A stretch of 25,085 bases of DNA from an uncultured Muribaculaceae bacterium (GCA_910578075.1 CAJTPK010000035.1:1-25085); one strand, 5' to 3'; positions 9,096 to 16,028 are shown, counted from the stretch's first letter. A program made the numbers and translations. The notes: generated by a model from the sequence alone, not told the origin.

Positions 9096-9200
9096 TTCAA
9101 AGGGTTTTCGGCTCGCGCCGTAGGTCTTTTATTATCAATTGGTCATTTTCAGATAGACGTTACTATTCCTCATCCAAAGTTATAAAGAATTTTTGAAACA

Positions 9201-9234
9201 ACAATCTGTTATGCAGGAAAACATAACAGATTGT
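9201..9234 (-). terminator. 13-bp perfect hairpin, likely terminator of the DUF1016 gene
   Basis: ACAATCTGTTATG (9201-9213) and CATAACAGATTGT (9222-9234) are perfect inverted repeats around an 8-base loop. Read on the minus strand the hairpin lies about 137 bases past the DUF1016 stop and is followed by TGTTTCAAAAATTC, a moderately T-rich tail. The stem is A/T-rich, so terminator strength is uncertain. The rest of the 349-base gap between mod and the DUF1016 gene holds no gene that I can see. Confidence 0.5.
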
Positions 9235-9371
9235 CATTCGGGTTAAACGCACTTGCAATGTAAAAGGAGTACTCCGAAGTCGCACTCTCCATTTCCCGTT
9301 CCGCTGAAAGCAGAGACAGCAAGCTCAAACGGCGTTGGAATTTTCTATCAGATTCCGTTGCTACCGCTTGC

Positions 9372-10538
9372 TTACAGCAATTTTTTCAGCTCATCCATGT
9401 CTGGAAGAGCTTCCTTCAATGCCTCTGGCGTTTCTTGGGACGTGGTGTATGTTGCCACACCCATCGGTTTGTCGTAGTCCTGCATTACATATTCCACAAA
9501 GCTATGGTTTGCTTCCTTGCAAAGGACAATGCCTATTGAGGGGTTCTCATGAGGTTTCTTCACCTTGTCATCAAGAATGCGGAGATAAGTCATCAGTTGG
9601 GCAAGATAGCCGGATTTGAACTTTCCGGTTTTCAATTCAACCACAACCAGTGCATTGAGCTCGCGGTTGAAGAACAGCAGATCCGGGAAAAATTCTTCCG
9701 AGTAGATTTCAAGATGATATTGGTTGCCGACGAAAGCGAAGTCCTTGCCGAATTCCATTATAAACTTTTTGATGTTGTGGATAATCTGCTTCTCAACCAC
9801 ACGCTCGTCGATGTCCTCTTTATCTCTTTCGTCTATTTCTTCTGTATTGATGAAGTCCAGAACATAGGAATCCTTAAAAGCGAGGACGGCTTTACGGGCC
9901 ATGCCTTCGTCATTAAGCGTCAGACCAAAATTATTCGGCAGATTAGCAAGCTTCCCAAAATCATCGTTCCTGATGATTTGTGCCAATGCTTTGGCCGATA
10001 GCTTTTCTTCAGCACAACGGTGGATGTAGTAATATCTGGCCTTTGTGTCTTTTACACCACTGAATATATGTATGTGGTGGGTGAAAGGGACCTTGAAAAA
10101 ATCTTCTACCGGAAATTCTGCCGGATTCGGTATTCGTAATTCCCGAAATATATCTATCTTATCATCAGTTGATTGTAATTCGGTAATCGCGATTACCGAA
10201 TTATCTGAAGTGAGCTCTATTTCTTCCTGGCTGCTTGCATCTGTATCAAAAATCTGCCATTCCTCATAAAACTGACGCATCTTTTTGAGGCTTTCAGCTG
10301 AATAGCCGCGCATTCCCGGAAGTAATTTGTATAATTGCTCACTGATTCGCTTCAATGCGCCGGTTCCCCAAAATCCAGCACGCGTATTTTTAGCAACATA
10401 TTTTCCAATCCAGTAGTATGTTGCGAGTTGAATGCGATTAACATCCTTCAAGGCCTCATATTGGCCTTGGAGTATGGCCGTTTTTATAACCTCGGCTGCG
10501 TGATTATATATTCTTGTTACTTCTTGATTCTGTTCCAT
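9372..10538 (-). CDS. DUF1016 / YhcG family PD-(D/E)XK nuclease-domain protein
   Basis: 388 residues. The N-terminal domain (about 1-150) has the DUF1016_N pattern: LATYYWIGKYV, then RISEQLYKLLPGMRGYS and LKKMRQFYEEW. The C-terminal domain has FFPDLLFFNRELNALVVVEL with D286, E301 and K303 as the PD-(D/E)XK site, then YLAQLMTYL. Relatives are recurrent passengers of type I and type III restriction-modification loci in Bacteroidetes; DNA cleavage or recombination-repair roles have been suggested for the family. It lies upstream of mod-res but is separated from it by 349 bases with hairpins, so it may be a separate transcript. Its start is preceded by a 20-base repeat also found before the integrase remnant. 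Confidence 0.9.
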   Translation of the reverse strand: MEQNQEVTRIYNHAAEVIKTAILQGQYEALKDVNRIQLATYYWIGKYVAKNTRAGFWGTGALKRISEQLYKLLPGMRGYSAESLKKMRQFYEEWQIFDTDASSQEEIELTSDNSVIAITELQSTDDKIDIFRELRIPNPAEFPVEDFFKVPFTHHIHIFSGVKDTKARYYYIHRCAEEKLSAKALAQIIRNDDFGKLANLPNNFGLTLNDEGMARKAVLAFKDSYVLDFINTEEIDERDKEDIDERVVEKQIIHNIKKFIMEFGKDFAFVGNQYHLEIYSEEFFPDLLFFNRELNALVVVELKTGKFKSGYLAQLMTYLRILDDKVKKPHENPSIGIVLCKEANHSFVEYVMQDYDKPMGVATYTTSQETPEALKEALPDMDELKKLL

Positions 10539-10539
10539 A

Positions 10540-10559
10540 TGCGAATTTACGAATTATTT
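10540..10559. repeat. 20-base repeat, copy 1 (before the DUF1016 gene)
   Basis: TGCGAATTTACGAATTATTT lies immediately 5' of the DUF1016 start codon. Copy 2 at 10901-10920 differs at one base and is also just upstream of an ATG. The two flank the integrase remnant in direct orientation. Confidence 0.8.
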
Positions 10560-10894
10560 TTGAATTGCCGAGAGTATGGCAGCTATCTCTTCAGGCGACA
10601 TTCCTTTCAGTGCCTGATTACCTCCTCTTTCTTATCCTTAGGCTTCTTTCTTATCTTTAGGCTTCTCAACGCCTCCGAAAAGGTTGATGAGGGCATTGTC
10701 GGTTTTCTGCGTATCGAAGTTGCCCATATATCGCTCGGTGGTGGCGAGATTGCTGTGGATCAACAGCTCTTTAACGATACCGCTGTCAAGCTCGGTTTCT
10801 TTTGCAACTTTGGCGAATGAATGGCCTCTTTTATGGTGTTGACCGCAACGCTATAGTCGGTCGTCTGCTTCGATGAGAATTTTTCTATCTTCAT
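10554..10894 (-). pseudogene. Tyrosine recombinase (integrase) C-terminal remnant, frameshifted
   Basis: From about 10856 to 10638 one minus-strand frame reads HKRGHSFAKVAKETELDSGI, then ELLIHSNLATTERYMGNF, DTQKTDNALINLFGG, and stops at 10638-10640. This is the last 60-70 residues of a tyrosine recombinase: a His box (RGHSFA), the second His region (LLIHS, where GH is usual) and the nucleophile Tyr in TTERY. The catalytic Arg region and everything upstream are missing. Another frame from ATG 10894 gives MKIEKFSSKQTTDYSVAVNT and must shift to join it. After the stop a third frame gives NQALKGMSPEEIAAILSAIQ and ends at 10554, plausibly the original tail. A 19-base imperfect tandem duplication (about 10626-10664) may have caused one shift. 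Confidence 0.65.
10626..10664. repeat. 19-base imperfect tandem duplication in the integrase remnant
   Basis: On the minus strand AAGCCTAAAGATAAGAAAG is followed directly by AAGCCTAAGGATAAGAAAG, one mismatch. A 19-base unit is not a multiple of three, so the duplication changes frame, matching the loss of the reading frame here. Confidence 0.7.
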
Positions 10895-10900
10895 AGTGAT

Positions 10901-10920
10901 TGCGAATTTACTAATTATTT
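10901..10920. repeat. 20-base repeat, copy 2 (before the integrase remnant)
   Basis: TGCGAATTTACTAATTATTT, 19 of 20 identical to copy 1 at 10540-10559, seven bases from the ATG at 10894. The 200 bases further upstream (10921-11113) contain no gene that I can see. They would be the untranslated leader of the minus-strand transcript and include a 7-base inverted repeat, TGCCTCA (11045-11051) with TGAGGCA (11091-11097). Confidence 0.75.
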
Positions 10921-11113
10921 ATCCGTCAGTCAATATTGAGGGCTAAATTTTATCATCTTTCTCATCTTTTCGGTCGTAACATTGCGGCCAATTATTGTAA
11001 TGCAATTGAATTTGAAATGCACATGGGACTATCTTGCCTCGCAGTGCCTCAATTTTTAAATCGCCGAAGACCTCTTAAACCTAACCAATCTGAGGCAAAG
11101 TGACGCGACTCTG

Positions 11114-11146
11114 CAAAGTTACAATTCGATTCACTCCGAATCCAAA
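11114..11146 (-). promoter_or_regulatory. Bacteroidetes-type promoter for the defence operon, with internal palindrome
   Basis: On the minus strand TTTG (11143-11146) is followed after 21 bases by TAACTTTG (11114-11121), matching the -33 and -7 consensus. The spacer contains GATTC-ACTCC-GAATC (11128-11142), a 5-bp inverted repeat that could be an operator. The first open frames downstream are the integrase remnant and the DUF1016 gene. Confidence 0.65.
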
Positions 11147-11195
11147 TTCCGCGATAGCATAGGACTATGTGACCGCTCACAGCCCCTCATAACCG

Positions 11196-11244
11196 CAAAA
11201 AGAAAAAATCCCGACTCGCCATGCCGAAGCATGATGGGCCGGGA
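11196..11244 (-). terminator. Rho-independent terminator, minus strand
   Basis: On the minus strand TCCCG ... CGGGA (11209-11213 with 11240-11244) encloses CATGC-TTCG-GCATG, a stable UUCG tetraloop stem, followed by TTTTTTCTTTTT. This is the best terminator in the window. No intact minus-strand gene lies upstream of it, since the Fic gene reads the other way, so it either blocks antisense transcripts from the Fic region or belonged to a lost gene. Confidence 0.75.
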
Positions 11245-11351
11245 AATTTCAATAATTTCGAATCTTCTACAGAGCGTAGAAAACCGCTTTCAAATACCAC
11301 TCTCAATTTTTTGAAACTCTCAATGCAGTTGACAACAGAAGCTATTAAGAT

Positions 11352-11382
11352 TTTGTGTTTCAGGAATTTTGCGCTATATTTG
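11352..11382 (+). promoter_or_regulatory. Bacteroidetes-type promoter of the AbiEi-Fic gene
   Basis: TTTG (11352-11355), 19-base spacer, TATATTTG (11375-11382). The start of transcription would fall near 11388, inside the first of three 24-base-spaced repeats, leaving a leader of about 100 bases before the ATG at 11489. Confidence 0.7.
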
Positions 11383-11444
11383 CATCAAATAAGAGTATTG
11401 CAATTGCATCAATTAAGAGTAAAACAATCGCAATAAACAAGAGT
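11381..11444 (+). repeat. Three repeats with an exact 24-base period: candidate operator array
   Basis: Copies begin at 11381 (TGCATCAAATAAGAGT), 11405 (TGCATCAATTAAGAGT) and 11429 (CGCAATAAACAAGAGT). Copies 1 and 2 differ at one of 16 bases; copy 3 keeps 11 of 16, including AAGAGT. The array starts at the -7 box and covers the transcription start. A period slightly over two helical turns would put bound proteins on nearly the same DNA face. It is too short and regular to be a CRISPR array. Confidence 0.7.
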
Positions 11445-11488
11445 TGCTATCCGTTAGAATATAAAAGTAACGCCACAATATAAAAATA

Positions 11489-13012
11489 ATGGCAACACCA
11501 CAGCAACTTCTTGCAGACTCTCTTGAAGAACTGCACAGGCTTCAAGATTCTAATCCTCATGTTGTAATACGGGGAACAGAACAACTGTCTCGTACTCATT
11601 TGAAACGCCTCCTCGACAATGGTTGGTTGCAAGAGGTGATGAAAGGATGGTATGTCCCATCACATCCAGGCAGTGAGGGTGACACTGCTGTATGGTATAC
11701 ATCATACTGGCATTTCATCCGTGCTTATGCTAAATGGAAATTTGGTTCAGACTGGTGCTTGTCACCAGAAATGTCGCTTGACATTCATTCAGGGAAAACA
11801 ACTGTGCCGACACAACTTATAATTAAGTCGCCCAAAGCGAACAATAATCTGGTTGGGCTTCCTTATGGGCATTCTTTGCTTACACTTAGGGGGGACGTCG
11901 AGCAAGAGTATATTGAGGTAGAGCCAAACTCCGGGTTAAATCTCCTCACGCTTGAATATGCGTTGGCCTATGCTTCCCCTTCTTATTATCGCAATGATTC
12001 GACATCTGCAAAAGTGTGCCTTTCTATGCTTGCAACATCTGTGAATATTTTGAAGGTGTTGACAAGAAATGGTGCGACTACGCGAGCAGGGCGCATAATT
12101 GGAGCAATGAGATCCATAGGCAATTCCATTGCGGCTGATGAAATTTCAACCACAATGAAAGACTTTGGCTATACTATCGTAGAAGAGAATCCTTTTGAGG
12201 AGTTGCCTCCGACCTCAATCGCCGGACCCGTCTCACCTTATGTAGGTAGATTAAGGCTCATGTGGCAGAATATGCGACAACAAGTAATCGATAATTTCCC
12301 TGAGTTGCCTCATCATGTCGCTGATGCCGACAAATATCTCGCACAAGTTGACGAAAAATATTTGGAGGACGCTTATCATTCACTGTCAATAGAGGGTTAT
12401 CAAGTGTCACGTGAACTTATTGAAAAAGTGCGGAGTGGCAATTGGAAACCAGATGCAGACGACAGAGAACACAGAAACGCATTGGTAGCCCGTGGTTACT
12501 ACCAAGCCTTTCAAGCTGTGAAGGATTCTGTGAATAAGATTATCAGAAATACAAATCCCGGCGCAGTTGTTGGTAAAGACCATTCGAGATGGTACCGTCA
12601 GATGTGGATGCCATTTGTCACTGCTGGTATACTCTCTGCTTCTGATCTCATTGGGTATCGTAACAGCCAAGTTTATATCAGAGGTTCGCAGCACATTCCA
12701 CTTAATCCGAAGGCTGTGGCTGACGCAATGCCTGAATTTTTCAGACTGCTTACGGATGAACCCGATGCAAGAGTCCGCGCCGTACTTGGGCACTTTATGT
12801 TCGTATTTATCCATCCTTATATGGATGGGAATGGTCGAATGGGACGCTTTATCCTTAATGCAATGCTTGCATCCGGAGGTTATCCTTGGACAGTAGTTCC
12901 TTTGGAATCACGGGAGGAATATATGAAGGCACTTGAAAAAGCCAGTGTATATTCAGACATCAGTGACTTCACAAGGGTAATAGCCACTCTGGTATCCTCC
13001 TATAACAAGTGA
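11489..13012 (+). CDS. AbiEi-like winged-helix / class II Fic AMP-transferase fusion protein
   Basis: 507 residues. Residues about 1-60 resemble the AbiEi antitoxin-type winged helix (SRTHLKRLLDNGWLQEVMKG then WYVPSHPG), and 60-190 a helical AbiEi-like extension. The C-terminal half is a Fic domain: HPYMDGNGR at 442-450 matches HPFxDGNGR, with the catalytic His442. An inhibitory helix motif [S/T]xxxE[G/N] is present as SLSIEG (298-303), N-terminal to the Fic core, so this is a class II, self-inhibited Fic enzyme that would AMPylate a protein target once relieved. The target is unknown. An AbiEi-type DNA-binding end plus a repeat array at the promoter suggests self-repression. It may be a single-chain toxin-antitoxin-like or defence system. 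No terminator is obvious directly downstream. Confidence 0.85.
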   Translation: MATPQQLLADSLEELHRLQDSNPHVVIRGTEQLSRTHLKRLLDNGWLQEVMKGWYVPSHPGSEGDTAVWYTSYWHFIRAYAKWKFGSDWCLSPEMSLDIHSGKTTVPTQLIIKSPKANNNLVGLPYGHSLLTLRGDVEQEYIEVEPNSGLNLLTLEYALAYASPSYYRNDSTSAKVCLSMLATSVNILKVLTRNGATTRAGRIIGAMRSIGNSIAADEISTTMKDFGYTIVEENPFEELPPTSIAGPVSPYVGRLRLMWQNMRQQVIDNFPELPHHVADADKYLAQVDEKYLEDAYHSLSIEGYQVSRELIEKVRSGNWKPDADDREHRNALVARGYYQAFQAVKDSVNKIIRNTNPGAVVGKDHSRWYRQMWMPFVTAGILSASDLIGYRNSQVYIRGSQHIPLNPKAVADAMPEFFRLLTDEPDARVRAVLGHFMFVFIHPYMDGNGRMGRFILNAMLASGGYPWTVVPLESREEYMKALEKASVYSDISDFTRVIATLVSSYNK

Positions 13013-13014
13013 AC

Positions 13015-13112
13015 AGTTTGAGTTCCTTTACCCAAACGCGATATTCCTTATCCTGAGAGAGATTTATGAGAGTGGACACATCCTCGTCTGTGGCGCCCAA
13101 CTGGTGACTAAT
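13015..13112 (-). pseudogene. Possible DUF1016 N-terminal scrap
   Basis: An open minus-strand stretch between the Fic and nitroreductase genes translates as HQLGATDEDVSTL followed by INLSQDKEYRVWVKELK. This resembles the first helix of DUF1016/YhcG proteins (acidic run, then WxxELK). It has no clear start and runs out against the end of the Fic gene. If correct, it is the stump of a second DUF1016 gene. The evidence is a short motif only. Confidence 0.3.
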
Positions 13113-13114
13113 CT

Positions 13115-13184
13115 AATAACGGTCTCGTTTTCCCGGCACGTACCCCACACTTCGAATAGTACGTGTTCTGATAATGCCGTTATT
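13115..13184. repeat. Nested inverted repeats between the Fic and nitroreductase genes
   Basis: AATAACGG (13115-13122) pairs with CCGTTATT (13177-13184), and inside it CACGTAC (13137-13143) pairs with GTACGTG (13159-13165). The genes converge here, so a bidirectional terminator is the simplest reading, though neither strand has a clear T run. The right arm overlaps the nitroreductase stop codon. Confidence 0.5.
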
Positions 13185-13767
13185 ATTCGTTCAGCCCACA
13201 TCCAGAGGACAGGCGGTTGAAATGTATTCTCTCGGGGCGCCACTTGTTCATTGGTGCATGATCGGCCACGGGATGTCCTATCGGGATTAGATTGAATGGA
13301 ATAAGGTTATCTCCAATGTTTAGGATTTTCTTAACAGGTTCGATACGGTCGTCATGAGGATATAGACACGTCCATACCCCTCCAAGTCCGAGGGCGTGTG
13401 CAGCCAACAAGACATTCTCTGATGCCGCGGAACAGTCCTGTTCCCACAAGTTGTCATCCACGCCTGTCAGCATTCTCTCTTTGTTTCCGCAGATCACGAT
13501 CGCCAACGGTGCCTGCGCTGTCATCTTGGCATATGGCAAAACGTCCGCCAGTTGATGTAGCAATTCAGGCTCGTTTACTACTATGAACTCCCATGGCTGC
13601 TTGTTCACTCCCGACGGAGCGCTCATCGCGGCATGCAAAATCGCAGAGATCTCTTCATCGGCCACTGGTTCATCGGTGTATCTTCTCACACTCACCCTTG
13701 TCAGAATATTTGAATATGCAGAATTATCCATAATCCCGGTATCTATTTTATCAGCTATTTTCATCAT
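13183..13767 (-). CDS. Nitroreductase family FMN oxidoreductase
   Basis: 194 residues. RVSVRRYTDEPV near 24-35 is the N-terminal FMN-phosphate Arg/Ser block, followed by LHAAMSAPSGVNKQPWEF, the APSGxNxQPWxF signature of the nitroreductase superfamily. Further on, ENVLLAAHALGLGGVWTCLY is the second FMN-contact region, and LIPFNLIPIGHP the C-terminal strand. Such proteins are small cytoplasmic flavoproteins that reduce nitro compounds, quinones or flavins with NAD(P)H; the physiological substrate is not readable. ATG codons at 13767, 13764 and 13731 are all possible. The last would begin just before the conserved block; I keep 13767. The upstream region has an inverted repeat (13786-13845) that may be an operator. 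Confidence 0.9.
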   Translation of the reverse strand: MMKIADKIDTGIMDNSAYSNILTRVSVRRYTDEPVADEEISAILHAAMSAPSGVNKQPWEFIVVNEPELLHQLADVLPYAKMTAQAPLAIVICGNKERMLTGVDDNLWEQDCSAASENVLLAAHALGLGGVWTCLYPHDDRIEPVKKILNIGDNLIPFNLIPIGHPVADHAPMNKWRPERIHFNRLSSGCGLNE

Positions 13768-13785
13768 CTTTTTTCTTTATATGAT

Positions 13786-13845
13786 AAGTAGCTGTTCAAA
13801 TTAAACCGCTACTATAATAATATTTTTAAGCTTGACCAGCTACTT
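13786..13845. promoter_or_regulatory. Inverted repeat upstream of the nitroreductase gene, candidate operator
   Basis: AAGTAGCTGTTCAAATTAA (13786-13804) and TTAAGCTTGACCAGCTACTT (13826-13845) are imperfect inverted copies sharing AAGTAGCTG-x-TCAA and TTAA. The left arm also contains its own AGTAGC...GCTACT inverted pair (13787-13812). The core AGCTGTTCAAAT recurs upstream of the PAS gene at 16558-16569. Confidence 0.5.
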
Positions 13846-13909
13846 AAAAACACGCGTCAGGAGTAAAAGTTAGATATAACAGCAGATCATTCCCGATATA
13901 AAAATTTGC

Positions 13910-14050
13910 TTATAATCTCACACCGATTCCGAGCATCAGGTTTTGCGGATCTTTGAAGTTGCCGATACGGCATCCGACGTTAAGGGAAAGATTCCGTGTA
14001 AGAAGAGCCTTCAGGGTCAGCGACTGATATAGCCTGCCTTCGTTGAATGG
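13910..14050 (-). pseudogene. C-terminal scrap of an outer-membrane beta-barrel gene
   Basis: The last 45 codons of a longer open frame read NEGRLYQSLTLKALLTRNLS then LNVGCRIGNFKDPQNLML and GIGVRL, stopping at 13910. The alternating pattern and the LGIGxR(F/L) ending are typical of the last strands of Bacteroidetes outer-membrane barrels, and the GNFKDPxNLMLGIGVR wording recalls acyloxyacyl-hydrolase-type barrels. The rest of the frame, up to 14182, has no barrel character and overlaps the bla promoter region, so only this stub survives. The remaining parts of the 13768-14196 gap hold the inverted repeat described above and the bla promoter. Confidence 0.5.
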
Positions 14051-14158
14051 ACACAGTAAATTATAACCAATCCATAACTTCCGGTTAAAATTTTGACATA
14101 ACATTGACAAAAAGTTGAAAATCAAAATTTTTTCATCAGCAACAATTACGACTGAATT

Positions 14159-14174
14159 TAAATTTGTATTTTTG
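14159..14174 (+). promoter_or_regulatory. Overlapping -7 boxes before the beta-lactamase gene
   Basis: TAAATTTG (14159-14166) is followed directly by TATTTTTG (14167-14174), each fitting TAnnTTTG and lying 23-38 bases before the ATG at 14197. No clear -33 element is visible at the usual 19-21 base spacing, so promoter strength is uncertain. Confidence 0.5.
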
Positions 14175-14196
14175 CAAACCAACTTCTAAGCCTCTT

Positions 14197-15111
14197 ATGA
14201 AACTGAGATATTTTTTACCGGCACTCGTGGCGATTGCCATGCTGTGCTCTTGCTCTTCCGCCGGGAAGTATGACAAACTGCAGCAATCCTTGACAGAATT
14301 TGTCAAGGATAAAGATGCCAATATCGGAATTGCCGTCATCATAGATGGCGGAGATACCATCTCCGTCAAAGGCGATAAGGAATTCCCGATGCTGAGTGTC
14401 TACAAATTCCCCATCGCGCTGGCATTTGCCGAACATTGCCGGAGCCGGAACCTGCCGTTTGATTATCCGGTATCTGTATTTCCCGATGACCTGCATCCCG
14501 ACACATACAGCCCGATGACAGAGACGATTCTTGGCTCCTCCCGTTTGACCACCGACACGCTAAAAATGCCCGCCATCCAATTGGCAGCATATATGCTTCA
14601 ACAAAGCGACAACAATGCCTCCGACATCGTGCTTCGCGAAACGGGCGGCGCGGAATCCGTTGATTCATATCTGAAAGCACTCAGAATATCTCAGGTCAAT
14701 GTACGCAATAGTGAGGCTGACATGCACACTGATCAGACACTATGCTATGACAACACTGCCACACCCATCGCCATGGCAAGTCTGATTGATAAATTCGACA
14801 GAGAGTTTAAAGACTCCATTTCGCTTGAAATAAAACAGCTGATGGAGACTTGCTCCACAGGCACAGGCCGGCTCGCCCAATCGCTGTCCGGCTCGAATGC
14901 CCGGATAGGGCATAAAACCGGGACCGGCTTCATACTACCGGATGGACGTATCATGGCGGTAAATGATGCCGGTTACATCCATATGCCCGGCAATGGGCAC
15001 CGCTACTCCATAGCCGTTTTCGTTGAGAACTCCGGTTACGATATGACTGACACCGAATCTATAATCGCTGAAATATCCCGTATAGTCTTCTCATATCTCT
15101 CAAAACAATGA
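14197..15111 (+). CDS. Class A beta-lactamase, lipoprotein, Bacteroidetes (A2-like) type
   Basis: 304 residues from ATG 14197; an upstream in-frame ATG at 14164 would add 11 residues before the signal peptide and lies inside the promoter. N-terminus MKLRYFLPALVAIAMLCSC is a lipoprotein signal with Cys19 as the likely lipidated residue, so the enzyme is membrane-anchored. Catalytic motifs are complete: SVYK (67-70; nucleophile Ser67, Lys70), SDN (137-139), Glu173 in NSEAD as the general base, and KTG (240-242). The layout resembles the CfxA/CblA/PER group, which hydrolyses penicillins and often cephalosporins; the spectrum cannot be judged here. It overlaps the EamA gene by four bases, forming an operon. 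Confidence 0.92.
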   Translation: MKLRYFLPALVAIAMLCSCSSAGKYDKLQQSLTEFVKDKDANIGIAVIIDGGDTISVKGDKEFPMLSVYKFPIALAFAEHCRSRNLPFDYPVSVFPDDLHPDTYSPMTETILGSSRLTTDTLKMPAIQLAAYMLQQSDNNASDIVLRETGGAESVDSYLKALRISQVNVRNSEADMHTDQTLCYDNTATPIAMASLIDKFDREFKDSISLEIKQLMETCSTGTGRLAQSLSGSNARIGHKTGTGFILPDGRIMAVNDAGYIHMPGNGHRYSIAVFVENSGYDMTDTESIIAEISRIVFSYLSKQ

Positions 15112-16028
15112 AATTCAAAGGATATCTGTTTGCCGCCCTTGCGGCAGCCACATATGGCACCAATCCCGCCTTTGCCGTGCCGCTCTATGGCGATGGGATG
15201 AACCCCACGAGCGTTTTGCTGATGAGATACCTGCTTAGTCTCCCGATACTGCTTGTCATCATCCTGGCACGCGGACAAAATCTTCGTCTGAAGAAAAACG
15301 AGATCGCCCCGGTTGCAATACTCGGTGTGCTGATGGGACTCTCCTCCCTCGGTCTTTTCGAATCATATAAATACATGAACGCCGGTATCGCCTCCACCTT
15401 GCTGTTCATGTATCCAGTCATGGTGGCATTGCTCATGACATTCTTCTATCACGAACGCTTCCGTCTCACCACCGGAATCTGTCTTGTGATAATGGCAGGC
15501 GGGTTGATCCTGCTGATGCATACAGACGGACAGAGCGGCATCAGCCTCATAGGTTTTCTGATGGTTTTCCTGTCATCACTCACCTATGCCCTATATCTGG
15601 TAATGACTAACGTATCGGGCAAGATAAAAGACATTCCAACAGTCAAGCTGCTGTTCTATCAGCTGTTGTCAGGCAGCAGCGTTTTCATCTTCATGCTCTT
15701 GATCGGAGAGCCGCTGACAATGCCTGCAGGAATCTCCGGATGGGTAAACGTATCAGCACTCGCATTGCTGCCTACAGTTGTGTCTCTCTATTGCACCACA
15801 GCCGCAATCCATTGTATCGGCTCCACATCCACCGCCATCTTCGGGGCATTGGAGCCGGTAACAGCCGTAATTCTCAGCGTCGCATTTCTCAACCAGACGA
15901 TGTCGGCCAACGAGATCCTCGGAGGCATCCTCATCGTCATAGCCACATCCATGGTGATCGCCGCCGACCCGATAGACCACGCGCTGCTACGCATGCGCAA
16001 ACTCTTCCCCTCACGCCGCAAGAGATAA
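15108..16028 (+). CDS. EamA/DMT-family transporter
   Basis: 306 residues, strongly hydrophobic, about ten membrane segments in two EamA halves (roughly 1-140 and 150-290). Typical features: an N-terminal AALAAATYGTNPAF helix, the first-half ending GGLILLMHTDG, and the second-half motif TSTAIFGALEPVTAVILSVA, the Glu-Pro in a late helix being characteristic of the drug/metabolite transporter superfamily. Such proteins export amino acids or other small metabolites; the substrate cannot be predicted. Start ATG at 15108 overlaps the bla stop (ATGA), so it is translationally coupled. The pairing of a beta-lactamase with an exporter need not mean drug export. It ends with a Lys/Arg-rich cytoplasmic tail. 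Confidence 0.9.
   Translation: MKFKGYLFAALAAATYGTNPAFAVPLYGDGMNPTSVLLMRYLLSLPILLVIILARGQNLRLKKNEIAPVAILGVLMGLSSLGLFESYKYMNAGIASTLLFMYPVMVALLMTFFYHERFRLTTGICLVIMAGGLILLMHTDGQSGISLIGFLMVFLSSLTYALYLVMTNVSGKIKDIPTVKLLFYQLLSGSSVFIFMLLIGEPLTMPAGISGWVNVSALALLPTVVSLYCTTAAIHCIGSTSTAIFGALEPVTAVILSVAFLNQTMSANEILGGILIVIATSMVIAADPIDHALLRMRKLFPSRRKR

Noticed and set aside
11221..11436. 71-codon plus-strand open frame upstream of the Fic gene
   Set aside because: It runs through the minus-strand terminator, the Fic promoter and the repeat array; it is chance reading through repeats.
11381..11444. CRISPR-like array
   Set aside because: Only three short A/T-rich copies with an 8-base gap between 16-base cores, imperfect third copy, no cas genes. 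A promoter operator array fits better.
14051..14182. N-terminal half of the 90-codon minus-strand frame ending at 13910
   Set aside because: Only the last 45 codons look like a barrel; the earlier part lies in the bla promoter region and has no coding character.
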